A DNA stretch of 20,631 nt from a virus: the IMG/VR virus record IMGVR_UViG_3300026367_000024, positions 1-20,631 of that record; one strand, written 5' to 3'. Shown here piece after piece: positions 7,385 to 14,359 of this stretch. Position numbers and translations under genes: made by a program. Every line of letters starts with the position of its first letter. Within the stretch, counting starts at the first letter, position 1. The notes below the pieces were generated by a model. It was not told where the DNA came from and did not search any database. It saw only the letters and a list, made by a program, of their open reading frames with translations.

Positions 7385-8388
7385 CGCTTTTTACCTTTGT
7401 GTTTATTAAGCACGCGGCTTAATCTTAAATTCAAACTGTCAGGGGTACCCAAACCAACCCCAAATAATTGTTCTACAAAGAAGGGGTTTAGTAAGTGGTG
7501 CCCATGTTTCTTATTGCCTAAAAGTTTTAGCGCGTTACGCTCTTTTGGGTCCCCTAGGGCTCCCAAAGATTGCAGCCCTTCAGCTAGGGGGTCACCTTTT
7601 GACTGAGCTTTAAGGGCTTGCTTGTTTAGCTTACTCAGGAGTGAAAAACTTAACCCCGCTTGGAGTCTCCCCTCAAAGGCGGCTTGGTATACTGAGATTG
7701 TACCCCGACGCCCTTCATTAGAAACTGAGAAACGCCCACCATCAGTTTTGAAGGTATTTGAACCCGGTAAAACCTTCACAGGCCCATAGTTCAACTTGTC
7801 CTTAATCTCTTGGGTCACTATTTTTGCGTAACTAACTTGTTTACCTTGCAAGTTAGTTAACTTACCTGTGGTTAGACTCTGAACATATCCGGGGGGTAGG
7901 TTTAGTTTCAAAGCCTTTGGCGCAGTAGTTACCCCACCAAAAAGATTAAATAGACGAGTCCCTAGTTGAGAGCTTTGACTCCCTAAAGAAACGATACGTC
8001 GGTTTAGTTCCCCCTTGTGCCTAAATAGGTTAGGGGGGTACTTGCTATTCTTTGAGAAACCCCTAACCCGGCTAGTCCGTACTTCACCGTTCTTGAATCG
8101 ATACCGAGCTTTTTTGGTTACCCAATCAGGGGTCAATTTTCGGTTAAACTCATACCCATAAGTCTGAGCGGTACCTTCCCAAGCAATGGAGTCGTTTTCA
8201 GGGGATATTCTTGAGACCATCTTGGCGAGGTTAGACAGGAGTTCTTGAAAAAACTTCTTAGCCTCAGACTCATACTCACGGCTAATTTTAGTCATGGTGG
8301 CTTTGGTTACACTGTTAGTAACCCCTTGGATTTTCTTGGCTAGAACCTCCAATAAGTCAACTTGGCTAGAGTATACCGGTTGCCCCAT
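7381..8388 (-). CDS. Putative neck / tail-completion structural protein
   Basis: This 335-aa basic protein starts with MGQPVYSSQVDLLEVLAKKI. Its N-terminal ~75 residues look helical. The central and C-terminal parts are rich in Lys, Arg, Gly and Leu, ending KHKGKKR. I recognise no family motif. Its position after the head-tail connectors and before the tail terminator corresponds to the HK97 gp10-like or lambda gpZ-like tail-completion slot, so a neck role is inferred. It is longer than typical gp10-like proteins. The ATG at 8388 overlaps the preceding stop as TAATG, implying coupled translation. A GTG at 8397 three codons earlier is an alternative start. Confidence 0.42.
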   Translation of the reverse strand: MGQPVYSSQVDLLEVLAKKIQGVTNSVTKATMTKISREYESEAKKFFQELLSNLAKMVSRISPENDSIAWEGTAQTYGYEFNRKLTPDWVTKKARYRFKNGEVRTSRVRGFSKNSKYPPNLFRHKGELNRRIVSLGSQSSQLGTRLFNLFGGVTTAPKALKLNLPPGYVQSLTTGKLTNLQGKQVSYAKIVTQEIKDKLNYGPVKVLPGSNTFKTDGGRFSVSNEGRRGTISVYQAAFEGRLQAGLSFSLLSKLNKQALKAQSKGDPLAEGLQSLGALGDPKERNALKLLGNKKHGHHLLNPFFVEQLFGVGLGTPDSLNLRLSRVLNKHKGKKR

Positions 8389-8876
8389 TACATGCACTCA
8401 GCAACGTAGATACCAGAAACTTTTTTCACCGACTTAACTGTTACGGCATCAATAAGATCATTGATAGAAACTTCTTGGCCAAGATAAATAGTTACGCGGC
8501 CATTCAAGTGTTTGGCTTCGCGCAAATCAGACTCTATCTCAGTCACAATCGGTACGTTAGCAATCGTTGTTTTGGCGAACGTGTTACCCGGCATTTGAGT
8601 GATCGGGTTTATAACTCGTATGTTACGAGTAACGGTTACCGTGTTATTGATGGCTAGGCCTAAAAGAATTCTATACCCGGGAATGGTGTGGTGATTAACC
8701 AACAACATCTTAGGGATATTTCGTTCGGTGAGGATATCCCCACCTTTAGCTTTATATTTATCAGGCACATGGACTAGCTGCCTTGTTGGGTCTAGCTGAC
8801 CCATCATAGGTTGGGGCTGAGTAATAGTTGCTTTAACTATCCGGTTACCAATTTTGTATGTCGATAAGGGTGACAT
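8388..8876 (-). CDS. Unrecognised structural protein, candidate head-closure (stopper)
   Basis: This 162-aa protein starts MSPLSTYKIGNRIVKATITQ and is predicted mostly beta (alternating hydrophobic stretches NNTVTVTRNIRVINP, RVTIYLGQEVSI). No motif allows a family call. Its place between the adaptor-like protein and the neck protein suggests a head-closure or stopper role, which is positional inference only. A good ribosome site, GGGAG, lies 6 nt before the ATG. It starts 2 nt after the upstream gene's TAG and shares its own stop with the next start. Confidence 0.4.
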   Translation of the reverse strand: MSPLSTYKIGNRIVKATITQPQPMMGQLDPTRQLVHVPDKYKAKGGDILTERNIPKMLLVNHHTIPGYRILLGLAINNTVTVTRNIRVINPITQMPGNTFAKTTIANVPIVTEIESDLREAKHLNGRVTIYLGQEVSINDLIDAVTVKSVKKVSGIYVAECM

Positions 8877-8878
8877 TA

Positions 8879-9571
8879 CTAACTCCCAGTAAATGGATCG
8901 GTTCTATCCGCGAAGGTAACGAGGTCGAGTTGCACGCCAGTTTCCTCACCTAAGAACTCAGCTTTCAACGCTCCGTAACTGGCTTCTAGGTTCTCTTTGA
9001 GGGCCTTGAAATCAATGGAGGACAATCGGGAATAGGTGTGGTCATCAATCTGACGCTTTTGGAGGACCTTTAACCCTAAAGATTTAAGCTGGGTCAACGC
9101 CTCTCGGTACGCAATCAGTTGGCTAGTTTTCATTACTGCCTCGTCATCGGCAAACAAGTCAACAATGGGGATTTCCGCTCTGACGTCCAAGTAACTTCTA
9201 AACAAATCCATACTCTCGTCCGGGACTTCCATTTCATTAACGCCCAGCAGATCTCGCACATCTTGTAGGGACGTAAATATAGGGAGGCTAGCTTCGGTAC
9301 GGATCTTCAATTGGCTAGTGAGGGTGTCCCCATTAGCAGTGAATGAAATAGTTGTAGAGTAAAAGGTTACAGGCTTACCCACAGCCAGTGGGAAAGCCTC
9401 AGGGGGGATAATTATGTCTCCCCCTGAGTAAGATATAACCGTAGAGATAGTGGCCCCGTATACATCGGTAGCGTTAACGGTGAGGTCTGAACCTTGATCT
9501 GGGGTATAGGTATACCCCCGAATTTCTAACTCACTGAGTATTAATGGGGTACCACTAACTAGACGGATCAT
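8879..9571 (-). CDS. Putative head-tail connector (adaptor) protein
   Basis: This 230-aa protein has two halves. Residues 1 to ~95 are beta-rich (LELEIRGYTYTPDQGSDLTV and similar strands) and resemble an Ig-like or carbohydrate-binding-like domain by pattern only. Residues ~100-230 are mostly helical, opening with LQDVRDLLGV, which resembles the start of gp6/gp15-type head-tail adaptors that dock under the portal. Gene order after the capsid gene supports the role. The ribosome site AAGG lies 7 nt before the ATG. The fusion of a beta domain to an adaptor-like domain is less usual. Confidence in the exact role is modest. Confidence 0.45.
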   Translation of the reverse strand: MIRLVSGTPLILSELEIRGYTYTPDQGSDLTVNATDVYGATISTVISYSGGDIIIPPEAFPLAVGKPVTFYSTTISFTANGDTLTSQLKIRTEASLPIFTSLQDVRDLLGVNEMEVPDESMDLFRSYLDVRAEIPIVDLFADDEAVMKTSQLIAYREALTQLKSLGLKVLQKRQIDDHTYSRLSSIDFKALKENLEASYGALKAEFLGEETGVQLDLVTFADRTDPFTGS

Positions 9572-9580
9572 TTAGATACC

Positions 9581-9979
9581 TTATTTCTTAGCTTTTGAGG
9601 CTGCTTGAGGAGTTACTTCTTTAGGTGCTTGCGCTTGGTTAGCTGGAGCTTCCTGAGTTTTCGCTTCCTGAGTTGCAGTTTCATTCGTACCCTCGTCAGA
9701 CTTCATATCTAAAGCAGCTTCAGAAGTGAAGCTCAAACGGTAGTTTTCGATAGCGGCATCAAAGTCGTTATCATGGTCGATTAAGAACTGCTTAAAATCT
9801 TGGTCGCTTGCTTCGTCACAGAAATTCCCGGCTAAAACTTTTAGCTGGCCATTGCTACAACGCTCGTGGATGAAGTGAGTTGCGGTGACAACTGACGGGC
9901 GATTCCACTGAATTTCTTGGTCGTTAGTTGGGTCAACCAACATGAACGCTCCGGTGGTTACTACGATTTGTTTGGACAT
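9581..9979 (-). CDS. Small acidic protein after the capsid gene, gpFI-like by position
   Basis: This 132-aa protein has a compact N-terminal part, residues ~1-60, with FMLVDPTNDQEIQWNRPSVV followed by a GQLKVL stretch. The C-terminal ~40 residues are a low-complexity tail rich in Ala, Glu, Gln, Thr and Lys, ending KAKK. Lambda gpFI, which helps dock terminase on the prohead, sits at the same place after the capsid gene and has a similar size and small beta domain. Similarity beyond that is not established. It has a good GGAG ribosome site 9-10 nt before the ATG. The terminator at 10001-10026 lies between it and the capsid gene. Confidence 0.4.
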   Translation of the reverse strand: MSKQIVVTTGAFMLVDPTNDQEIQWNRPSVVTATHFIHERCSNGQLKVLAGNFCDEASDQDFKQFLIDHDNDFDAAIENYRLSFTSEAALDMKSDEGTNETATQEAKTQEAPANQAQAPKEVTPQAASKAKK

Positions 9980-10000
9980 TGTTAAAGCTCCGTGTGCTGT

Positions 10001-10026
10001 AAAAAAGCCCCCCCAAGAGGGGAGGC
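10001..10026 (-). terminator. Intrinsic terminator after the major capsid gene
   Basis: GCC(C)CCCC pairs with GGGG(A)GGC around an AAGA loop (one C-A mismatch inside the stem), followed leftward by six U from the A run at 10001-10006. It lies 10 nt after the capsid stop and just before the next gene, so it should act as an attenuator that raises capsid output relative to connectors. Confidence 0.8.
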
Positions 10027-10035
10027 CAATTAGGT

Positions 10036-11238
10036 TTACGCTGTAACGTCTAGCAAGGTACGAGTATCCCCGTACACTAAACGGTAACCAGTCACTTCGG
10101 TTTTCACGTAGGTGATTGATTGGTTACGGATAGCGATCTCTGATTCAGAGATTGCGCCATTCGCTTCAACCAATTCTTCCATCGTGTCGCCTAGGCTGTA
10201 ACACATAAGCTTACCGGCTGGCATGCCACTTGAAAGTTCAAACTTAACGCCTTTCATTACTGGAAGAGTCAAGCTAACTGTTGGTGCGCCTTGGCCTTGC
10301 AAGTGCTCCATAACTGACTGGTTGCCAGTAACAGGAGTGAACATCAAGAACAACTCAACATACATATCGAAGTTACCAACGATAGTGTCTACTGGGTAGC
10401 CGCCTTGAGCACGTTTCACTAAGAAGCGCATTAACGCCTGATAGTTATCTTTCAACGTTTTACCGCCTGATAAATCAGCAGAAAAGGTAGTAAGATTCGC
10501 AGCATCAGCCGCAGCGTGCACACCATCACCGTTGATCAACATTGCTGTTGCAACTTTCACTTTACCGATCTCTAAGTTACGAGCGATACGGGCAGCGTAT
10601 GGAGTTAACACATCCAAACTTGCTCTGCGTTCGAACTCATAAGAAGTACGAATGGCTGAGCCGTGTTTGTAGAACTTGACCGAGCGGTCAGAGCTCTTCA
10701 ATGTTTGAATTGGGATGTTTGCCAATTCAGCGATAGGTGAGCCACCACTAGGGTTGTTGTCATCAAAGATCGCTTCAGTAATTAACTCGTTACCAGAAAT
10801 GGTACGAGATTGGGCGATAAGACCACGGGTACTTTCCAACTGGTCTTGGCGCGAACTCCACTGAAGCATATCGTCGATAACTTCTGGGAATAAGGCACGA
10901 GTACCGGGACGAGCACTGAACGTGTCAGCAGCCGCTTGTAGAGTGATACCATTTCTGAAATCATTCTTGATGGGTAGGTTCAAGCTGGCCAAAGCCACTT
11001 GGTAACCACTCATTAACTCACCGTTAGGTAAAGCATAAGGGTTACGGCCATTAGCATCGTTTGCAGCGCGTACATCGATGGCTAAGGTTAAGTAATTACG
11101 TACATCTAAACCAAACTTGTTGGCTTCGCGGCATAGGCGTAAACCTGCAGCAGAAGACACATCTGGGTTAGTGTCGTTTAACCCAGCCAAAATTTGGTCT
11201 GGTGCGCCACGTTTAATCTCTAGTAGTAAAGCATTCAT
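10036..11238 (-). CDS. Major capsid protein (HK97 fold)
   Basis: This 400-aa protein forms the icosahedral shell. Residues ~150-400 show typical HK97-fold features: a long segment before YEFERRASLDVLTPYAARIA (spine-like helix), NLEIGKVKVATAMLINGDGV, an IVGNFDMYVEL stretch and a C-terminal beta domain ending YRLVYGDTRTLLDVTA. The N-terminal ~100 residues, rich in Ala, Asn and Leu, may be a scaffold-like delta region cut during maturation, or an extra N-arm; this is not certain. The ATG at 11238 is in a perfect GGAAATTGACGATG motif. It follows the putative decoration gene by 38 nt and is followed by an intrinsic terminator, as expected for a gene with very high output. Confidence 0.88.
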   Translation of the reverse strand: MNALLLEIKRGAPDQILAGLNDTNPDVSSAAGLRLCREANKFGLDVRNYLTLAIDVRAANDANGRNPYALPNGELMSGYQVALASLNLPIKNDFRNGITLQAAADTFSARPGTRALFPEVIDDMLQWSSRQDQLESTRGLIAQSRTISGNELITEAIFDDNNPSGGSPIAELANIPIQTLKSSDRSVKFYKHGSAIRTSYEFERRASLDVLTPYAARIARNLEIGKVKVATAMLINGDGVHAAADAANLTTFSADLSGGKTLKDNYQALMRFLVKRAQGGYPVDTIVGNFDMYVELFLMFTPVTGNQSVMEHLQGQGAPTVSLTLPVMKGVKFELSSGMPAGKLMCYSLGDTMEELVEANGAISESEIAIRNQSITYVKTEVTGYRLVYGDTRTLLDVTA

Positions 11239-11249
11239 CGTCAATTTCC
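11236..11249 (-). promoter_or_regulatory. Start-site motif, capsid copy
   Basis: It reads GGAAATTGACGATG on the minus strand, preceded by AA as in the tape-measure copy. Confidence 0.7.
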
Positions 11250-11276
11250 TTCGATTAGTCGGGTTGCAGGGTCTTG

Positions 11277-11672
11277 TTATTTCAACAAGACTTCACAAGT
11301 TAGGGCCACAGTATCTACTGAGGTTACGATGGTGTGTAAACCCAAAGTACCAGTAGCTACGGCTACACCGCCAGCCGCATTACACATAACATGTGCACCG
11401 GGAGTCGGGGCAGTGCCAGTGTATGGAAAGGTGTAACAGCCATGCCAAGAAACGGCACCGACTTTAATACCTTCAGCAACACGGTCTTCATAAGACTCTA
11501 AGTAGCCTAAGATTTCCGCACCAGCGACCTTAGTTTCAACTGTGAAGTTAGCTGCAGCGTTTACGCTTACAGTTTTACCCACATCATCGTATCCAGTAAT
11601 AGATGAGCCTAGCTGCCAAGTAGCTGCAGAGCTTTCGTTTCTAATACCATTTTGGGTTAAAGTTCCAAACAT
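11277..11672 (-). CDS. Putative head decoration / capsid cement protein
   Basis: This 131-aa protein starts MFGTLTQNGIRNESSAATWQ and is rich in Gly, Ala, Thr and Val, with many short strands (a VGAVSWHGCYTFPYTG stretch, then HVMCNAAGGVAVATG). Size and position between the protease/scaffold gene and the capsid gene match capsid-stabilising decoration proteins (lambda gpD position) and cement proteins of other siphoviruses. Two Cys residues are present but no metal site is evident. The start is the ATG at 11672 with GGAG 6 nt upstream. The GGAGTTGATCATG sequence is a degenerate version of the start-site motif. In-frame TTG or ATG codons up to 11684 are less likely starts. Confidence 0.58.
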   Translation of the reverse strand: MFGTLTQNGIRNESSAATWQLGSSITGYDDVGKTVSVNAAANFTVETKVAGAEILGYLESYEDRVAEGIKVGAVSWHGCYTFPYTGTAPTPGAHVMCNAAGGVAVATGTLGLHTIVTSVDTVALTCEVLLK

Positions 11673-11687
11673 GATCAACTCCAATTC

Positions 11688-12137
11688 TTATAAGTTAACG
11701 TAGGCTAGGTTAGCGCTGAAAGAATGCTTCACAGATTCTTTACCTTGGCTTTCCGAGTCTAAGGAGATACCACCACGAGGGATGGCGGCTAGTTTTACTT
11801 GAGCTGTGTTAAGAGACTCGATCATTTCTGGTACCGAAGCACCGTCTTTGAACGTTAACCCTGCAGCAACGCAAGCGTGTTTGTATTGGGCAGACAGGAA
11901 GGTAACGCCAACCTGAGCAGCTTCTAACTCTTGCTTAGTAGCGGCAAGATTAGTTTCCAATTCTTCGGGGTTTTTAGCCGCTAATGCTGCTTCTAACTCC
12001 ACGTTTTTGGCGGTTGCCGCAGTCAGAGAGTCGTTAGCGGTAGATAGTTGAGCTGTTAAATTCTCAACTGTCACCGATGTGCGACCCGCCTCCTTCGACA
12101 GCTCAGCCACTTGTGCGGTCAATGCTGTTAAATCCAT
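11688..12137 (-). CDS. Nested scaffold protein from internal start
   Basis: An in-frame ATG at 12137 (protease M244, MDLTALTAQVAELSKEAGRT) is preceded by TAAGGA 8 nt upstream, a good ribosome site. It would give a 149-aa scaffold of mostly coiled coil, equal to the C-terminal part of the protease protein. This arrangement is known in lambda (C and Nu3) and other phages, where free scaffold outnumbers protease-scaffold. A Pro-rich linker just before the start marks the domain edge. The nested product itself is inferred. Confidence 0.62.
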   Translation of the reverse strand: MDLTALTAQVAELSKEAGRTSVTVENLTAQLSTANDSLTAATAKNVELEAALAAKNPEELETNLAATKQELEAAQVGVTFLSAQYKHACVAAGLTFKDGASVPEMIESLNTAQVKLAAIPRGGISLDSESQGKESVKHSFSANLAYVNL

Positions 12138-12866
12138 CTTAGTATCCTTAGGTGAGGGTGGTGGTGAAGGTTGATTAACAGCTCCAGCTTGGAGGTACAT
12201 TAACTCTGGAACAGAGTCAGACCCCGAAGCAGCCGCTAACCGGGTAAAGTTTTCTTTGCTAATTCTTCGCTGAGAAGAGCCCAGTATTTTAGGGTTCTTA
12301 GACGCGCCTTTGTTGACAAGGGACAACTCATCCCATGAAGCCAAACCAGTGAGGCGTAAGTGGACACCGTTAAGCCCAAGTTCGTGACCGTTGTCACACT
12401 CTCGGTAGTAAAAAGCCATTTCGTTACCCGGTTCTGCGTAGTTATAACCACACTCAGAACACAAGGCATGCGAGGGTAGGGCTCCGATAGAGACTTCATC
12501 AGTAATTCCTAAGTCAATGTCTTCAGCAAACTCAGAGGCTTCTTTCACATAGAACATAGCGTTCAAGGTTACTTCGCCATCGGGGTCGGTAAACTTTTGG
12601 GCTTGGAAGACTTTCCCGATGGGTAAGAACCCGCCTTGGTGCATAATCTGGAGGGGGACCGATTGTGCCCCCAAATAATCAACCATCTGGGTAAGGTACC
12701 CTTCAGATATCCGCGCATTGTTATAGGCGCTATATCGTTGGTTGATTGGGCGTGTAGAGACAACAGCAGCCTCGTAGACAGCTATTTTAGAATAGTCTAT
12801 GTCATCACCCACTTGGGCTTTAATAGCTGCTTTAATACTCTCGGTAAGACTTACTTTCTTAGCCAT
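11688..12866 (-). CDS. Prohead protease fused to scaffold, with zinc-site insertion
   Basis: This 392-aa protein combines a prohead maturation protease (residues ~1-200) with a scaffold (~244-392). H76 in QIMHQGGFLPIGKV and S126 in EVSIGAL match the His and Ser positions of HK97-type (S78) proteases, and DELSLVNKGA (179-188) matches the conserved strand near the protease end. Directly after the catalytic-Ser region there is a CxxC...C...H set (C136, C139, C157, H161) that looks like a metal site. A Pro/Ser linker (~231-240) leads into an Ala/Glu/Leu/Thr-rich coiled-coil region typical of scaffold (delta-like). An internal start at M244 likely makes scaffold alone. The ATG is in a GGAATTGACGATG motif; the gene starts 17 nt after the portal stop. 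The protease should cut the scaffold inside the prohead. The protease family is reasonably sure; the zinc role is inferred. Confidence 0.83.
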   Translation of the reverse strand: MAKKVSLTESIKAAIKAQVGDDIDYSKIAVYEAAVVSTRPINQRYSAYNNARISEGYLTQMVDYLGAQSVPLQIMHQGGFLPIGKVFQAQKFTDPDGEVTLNAMFYVKEASEFAEDIDLGITDEVSIGALPSHALCSECGYNYAEPGNEMAFYYRECDNGHELGLNGVHLRLTGLASWDELSLVNKGASKNPKILGSSQRRISKENFTRLAAASGSDSVPELMYLQAGAVNQPSPPPSPKDTKMDLTALTAQVAELSKEAGRTSVTVENLTAQLSTANDSLTAATAKNVELEAALAAKNPEELETNLAATKQELEAAQVGVTFLSAQYKHACVAAGLTFKDGASVPEMIESLNTAQVKLAAIPRGGISLDSESQGKESVKHSFSANLAYVNL

Positions 12867-12876
12867 CGTCAATTCC
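12864..12876 (-). promoter_or_regulatory. Start-site motif, protease copy
   Basis: It reads GGAATTGACGATG on the minus strand, ending at the ATG of the protease-scaffold gene. Confidence 0.7.
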
Positions 12877-12882
12877 TAATTG

Positions 12883-14349
12883 TTACCCTTTATTGGGTTT
12901 GTTCGCGTTAGACTTCGAGGCCTTATCAGAGGCCTTACTCACTGACCGACCAAGGGGGTCACTGTTGGGGGATATTTGACCTGCGTCAACCCCCATGCCC
13001 TTGTCTAACATAAACTTCGAACCTGATAACTCGGCTACGGAGTCTGGGCGTAAGCGCCCGTGTACCTGAAGATGATACTCATCATCAGTAATCAAACCGT
13101 CACTTAAGTCAGTTCGTAATCTTTGGGCCCGTAAAGTCTTATTGGGTTCTAGTTCCAAATCAGACCTAAGTTCAACCTCAGGGAATCTTACGATAACCCG
13201 AGACTCTGACCCTTGTAATCTTAAAGCCATTGTGAAAGCTGCGCTGAGTAAATCCCCAATAGGTTCATTAACACTGCCAGCATTCATGGCGAAAAGTTGG
13301 GCTTCCACTGTTGCCGTGTTGACCCCAGCTTCACCGCGACCCAAGACCGTTGCCATGGTTCTAAGACCTGCTTGGTTCTGGGCGTTCAATACGTTAATGA
13401 CGGGGCTTATATCCACACCCAAACCGGGGCTTTTCTCGTTCAGCATTGATATCTCGGCAGAGTCCCAGTGTACTACTGGTTGGTCTGGACGGATGGCTGA
13501 GAACTGGCCTCGAATTGTCGTTAACGCAGTGTTCAAATAAGCTTTAAGTTTTGCTGGGTTAGCCCGAGTCTCTGCAGGAGCATTCTTAGTAACGACCTCT
13601 TCCAAAACTTTAATCGATATTCTTGGCATCCCAGTAAGTTGCATGATCCTGTACAGGTCATTGATAACTTGCTGTCTTGCTGCCATGGTATTGATTGCTG
13701 CGATAAACGCACTCGTACCATACGCATCAAGCGGAGACTTTCGGTACCATTCAACAAAGATTGTTGGAAGGTCCAGTTTAATTGAGTCCCCATTAGAGTT
13801 GTTCTGCCACGGGATCATTTGCCCGGGTTCTTTCTCTTGCCATTCAATTGTGGCTAAATCGATAACACGAAGTTCTCTGGGTAGCAACAACTCATCAAAA
13901 ACAGCTTCAACCGCTACACCGCCTCGAACAAGGGCCATATACCGTAGTTGTTCAGCAACCGTCCGTAAGGACTTGCGGGATTGGAACCCTTTGCTGTAAT
14001 CCCTACGCACAGTCATGTATTCGATTATCTCGTTAACTATCTTGTACCCGTCACGGTCGATTACCCCATCAGGGTCCACAACCGTTATCGTAGGGTTAAC
14101 GTTGGCTACGGTTAAATAAGCATGTAAAGCACTACTGGCATCTGGGTCTGATTTTACCAACTGAGCAATAAGCTCTTGGGAGGTGGAGGTAACTCGAGTG
14201 CTGAGTAGGTCTGTTAAATGCTCTTGGTAATTTGGGGTAGAGAGTGTTTCGGTATTAGCCTGAGAATCGTAGGTAGCCGTTTCAGCCGAACCTTTGGGTT
14301 TGGTTCTTGTCGGTAACAATATTTTCAGTTTGCTGAGTATAGTAGGCAT
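12883..14349 (-). CDS. Portal protein
   Basis: This 488-aa protein is assigned as the dodecameric portal at the capsid vertex through which terminase pumps DNA. Supporting segments are SDPDASSALHAYLTVANVNP near the N-terminus, the AEQLRYMALVRGGVAVEAVF stretch, and LDAYGTSAFIAAINTMAARQ, followed by a long helical stem region. The C-terminal part has the DLELEPNKTLRAQRLRTDLS and ITDDEYHLQVHGRLRPDSV segments common in portals. The C-terminus is Ser/Lys/Asn-rich. Length is usual for this family. It starts at the ATG of a GGAATTGACGATG motif that also contains the terminase TGA stop (14352-14354). The two genes are thus nearly overlapping and probably translationally linked. Confidence 0.85.
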   Translation of the reverse strand: MPTILSKLKILLPTRTKPKGSAETATYDSQANTETLSTPNYQEHLTDLLSTRVTSTSQELIAQLVKSDPDASSALHAYLTVANVNPTITVVDPDGVIDRDGYKIVNEIIEYMTVRRDYSKGFQSRKSLRTVAEQLRYMALVRGGVAVEAVFDELLLPRELRVIDLATIEWQEKEPGQMIPWQNNSNGDSIKLDLPTIFVEWYRKSPLDAYGTSAFIAAINTMAARQQVINDLYRIMQLTGMPRISIKVLEEVVTKNAPAETRANPAKLKAYLNTALTTIRGQFSAIRPDQPVVHWDSAEISMLNEKSPGLGVDISPVINVLNAQNQAGLRTMATVLGRGEAGVNTATVEAQLFAMNAGSVNEPIGDLLSAAFTMALRLQGSESRVIVRFPEVELRSDLELEPNKTLRAQRLRTDLSDGLITDDEYHLQVHGRLRPDSVAELSGSKFMLDKGMGVDAGQISPNSDPLGRSVSKASDKASKSNANKPNKG

Positions 14350-14359
14350 CGTCAATTCC
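14347..14359 (-). promoter_or_regulatory. Start-site motif, portal copy
   Basis: It reads GGAATTGACGATG on the minus strand. The TGA in its middle is the stop codon of the terminase gene, so stop, ribosome site and start are combined. Confidence 0.7.

Noticed and set aside
4985-14359. TTGACG in the repeated motif as a -35 promoter box
   Set aside because: It overlaps start codons, with no suitable -10 box at 17 nt inside the genes that I checked, and it has a fixed distance to the ATG, which fits translation better.
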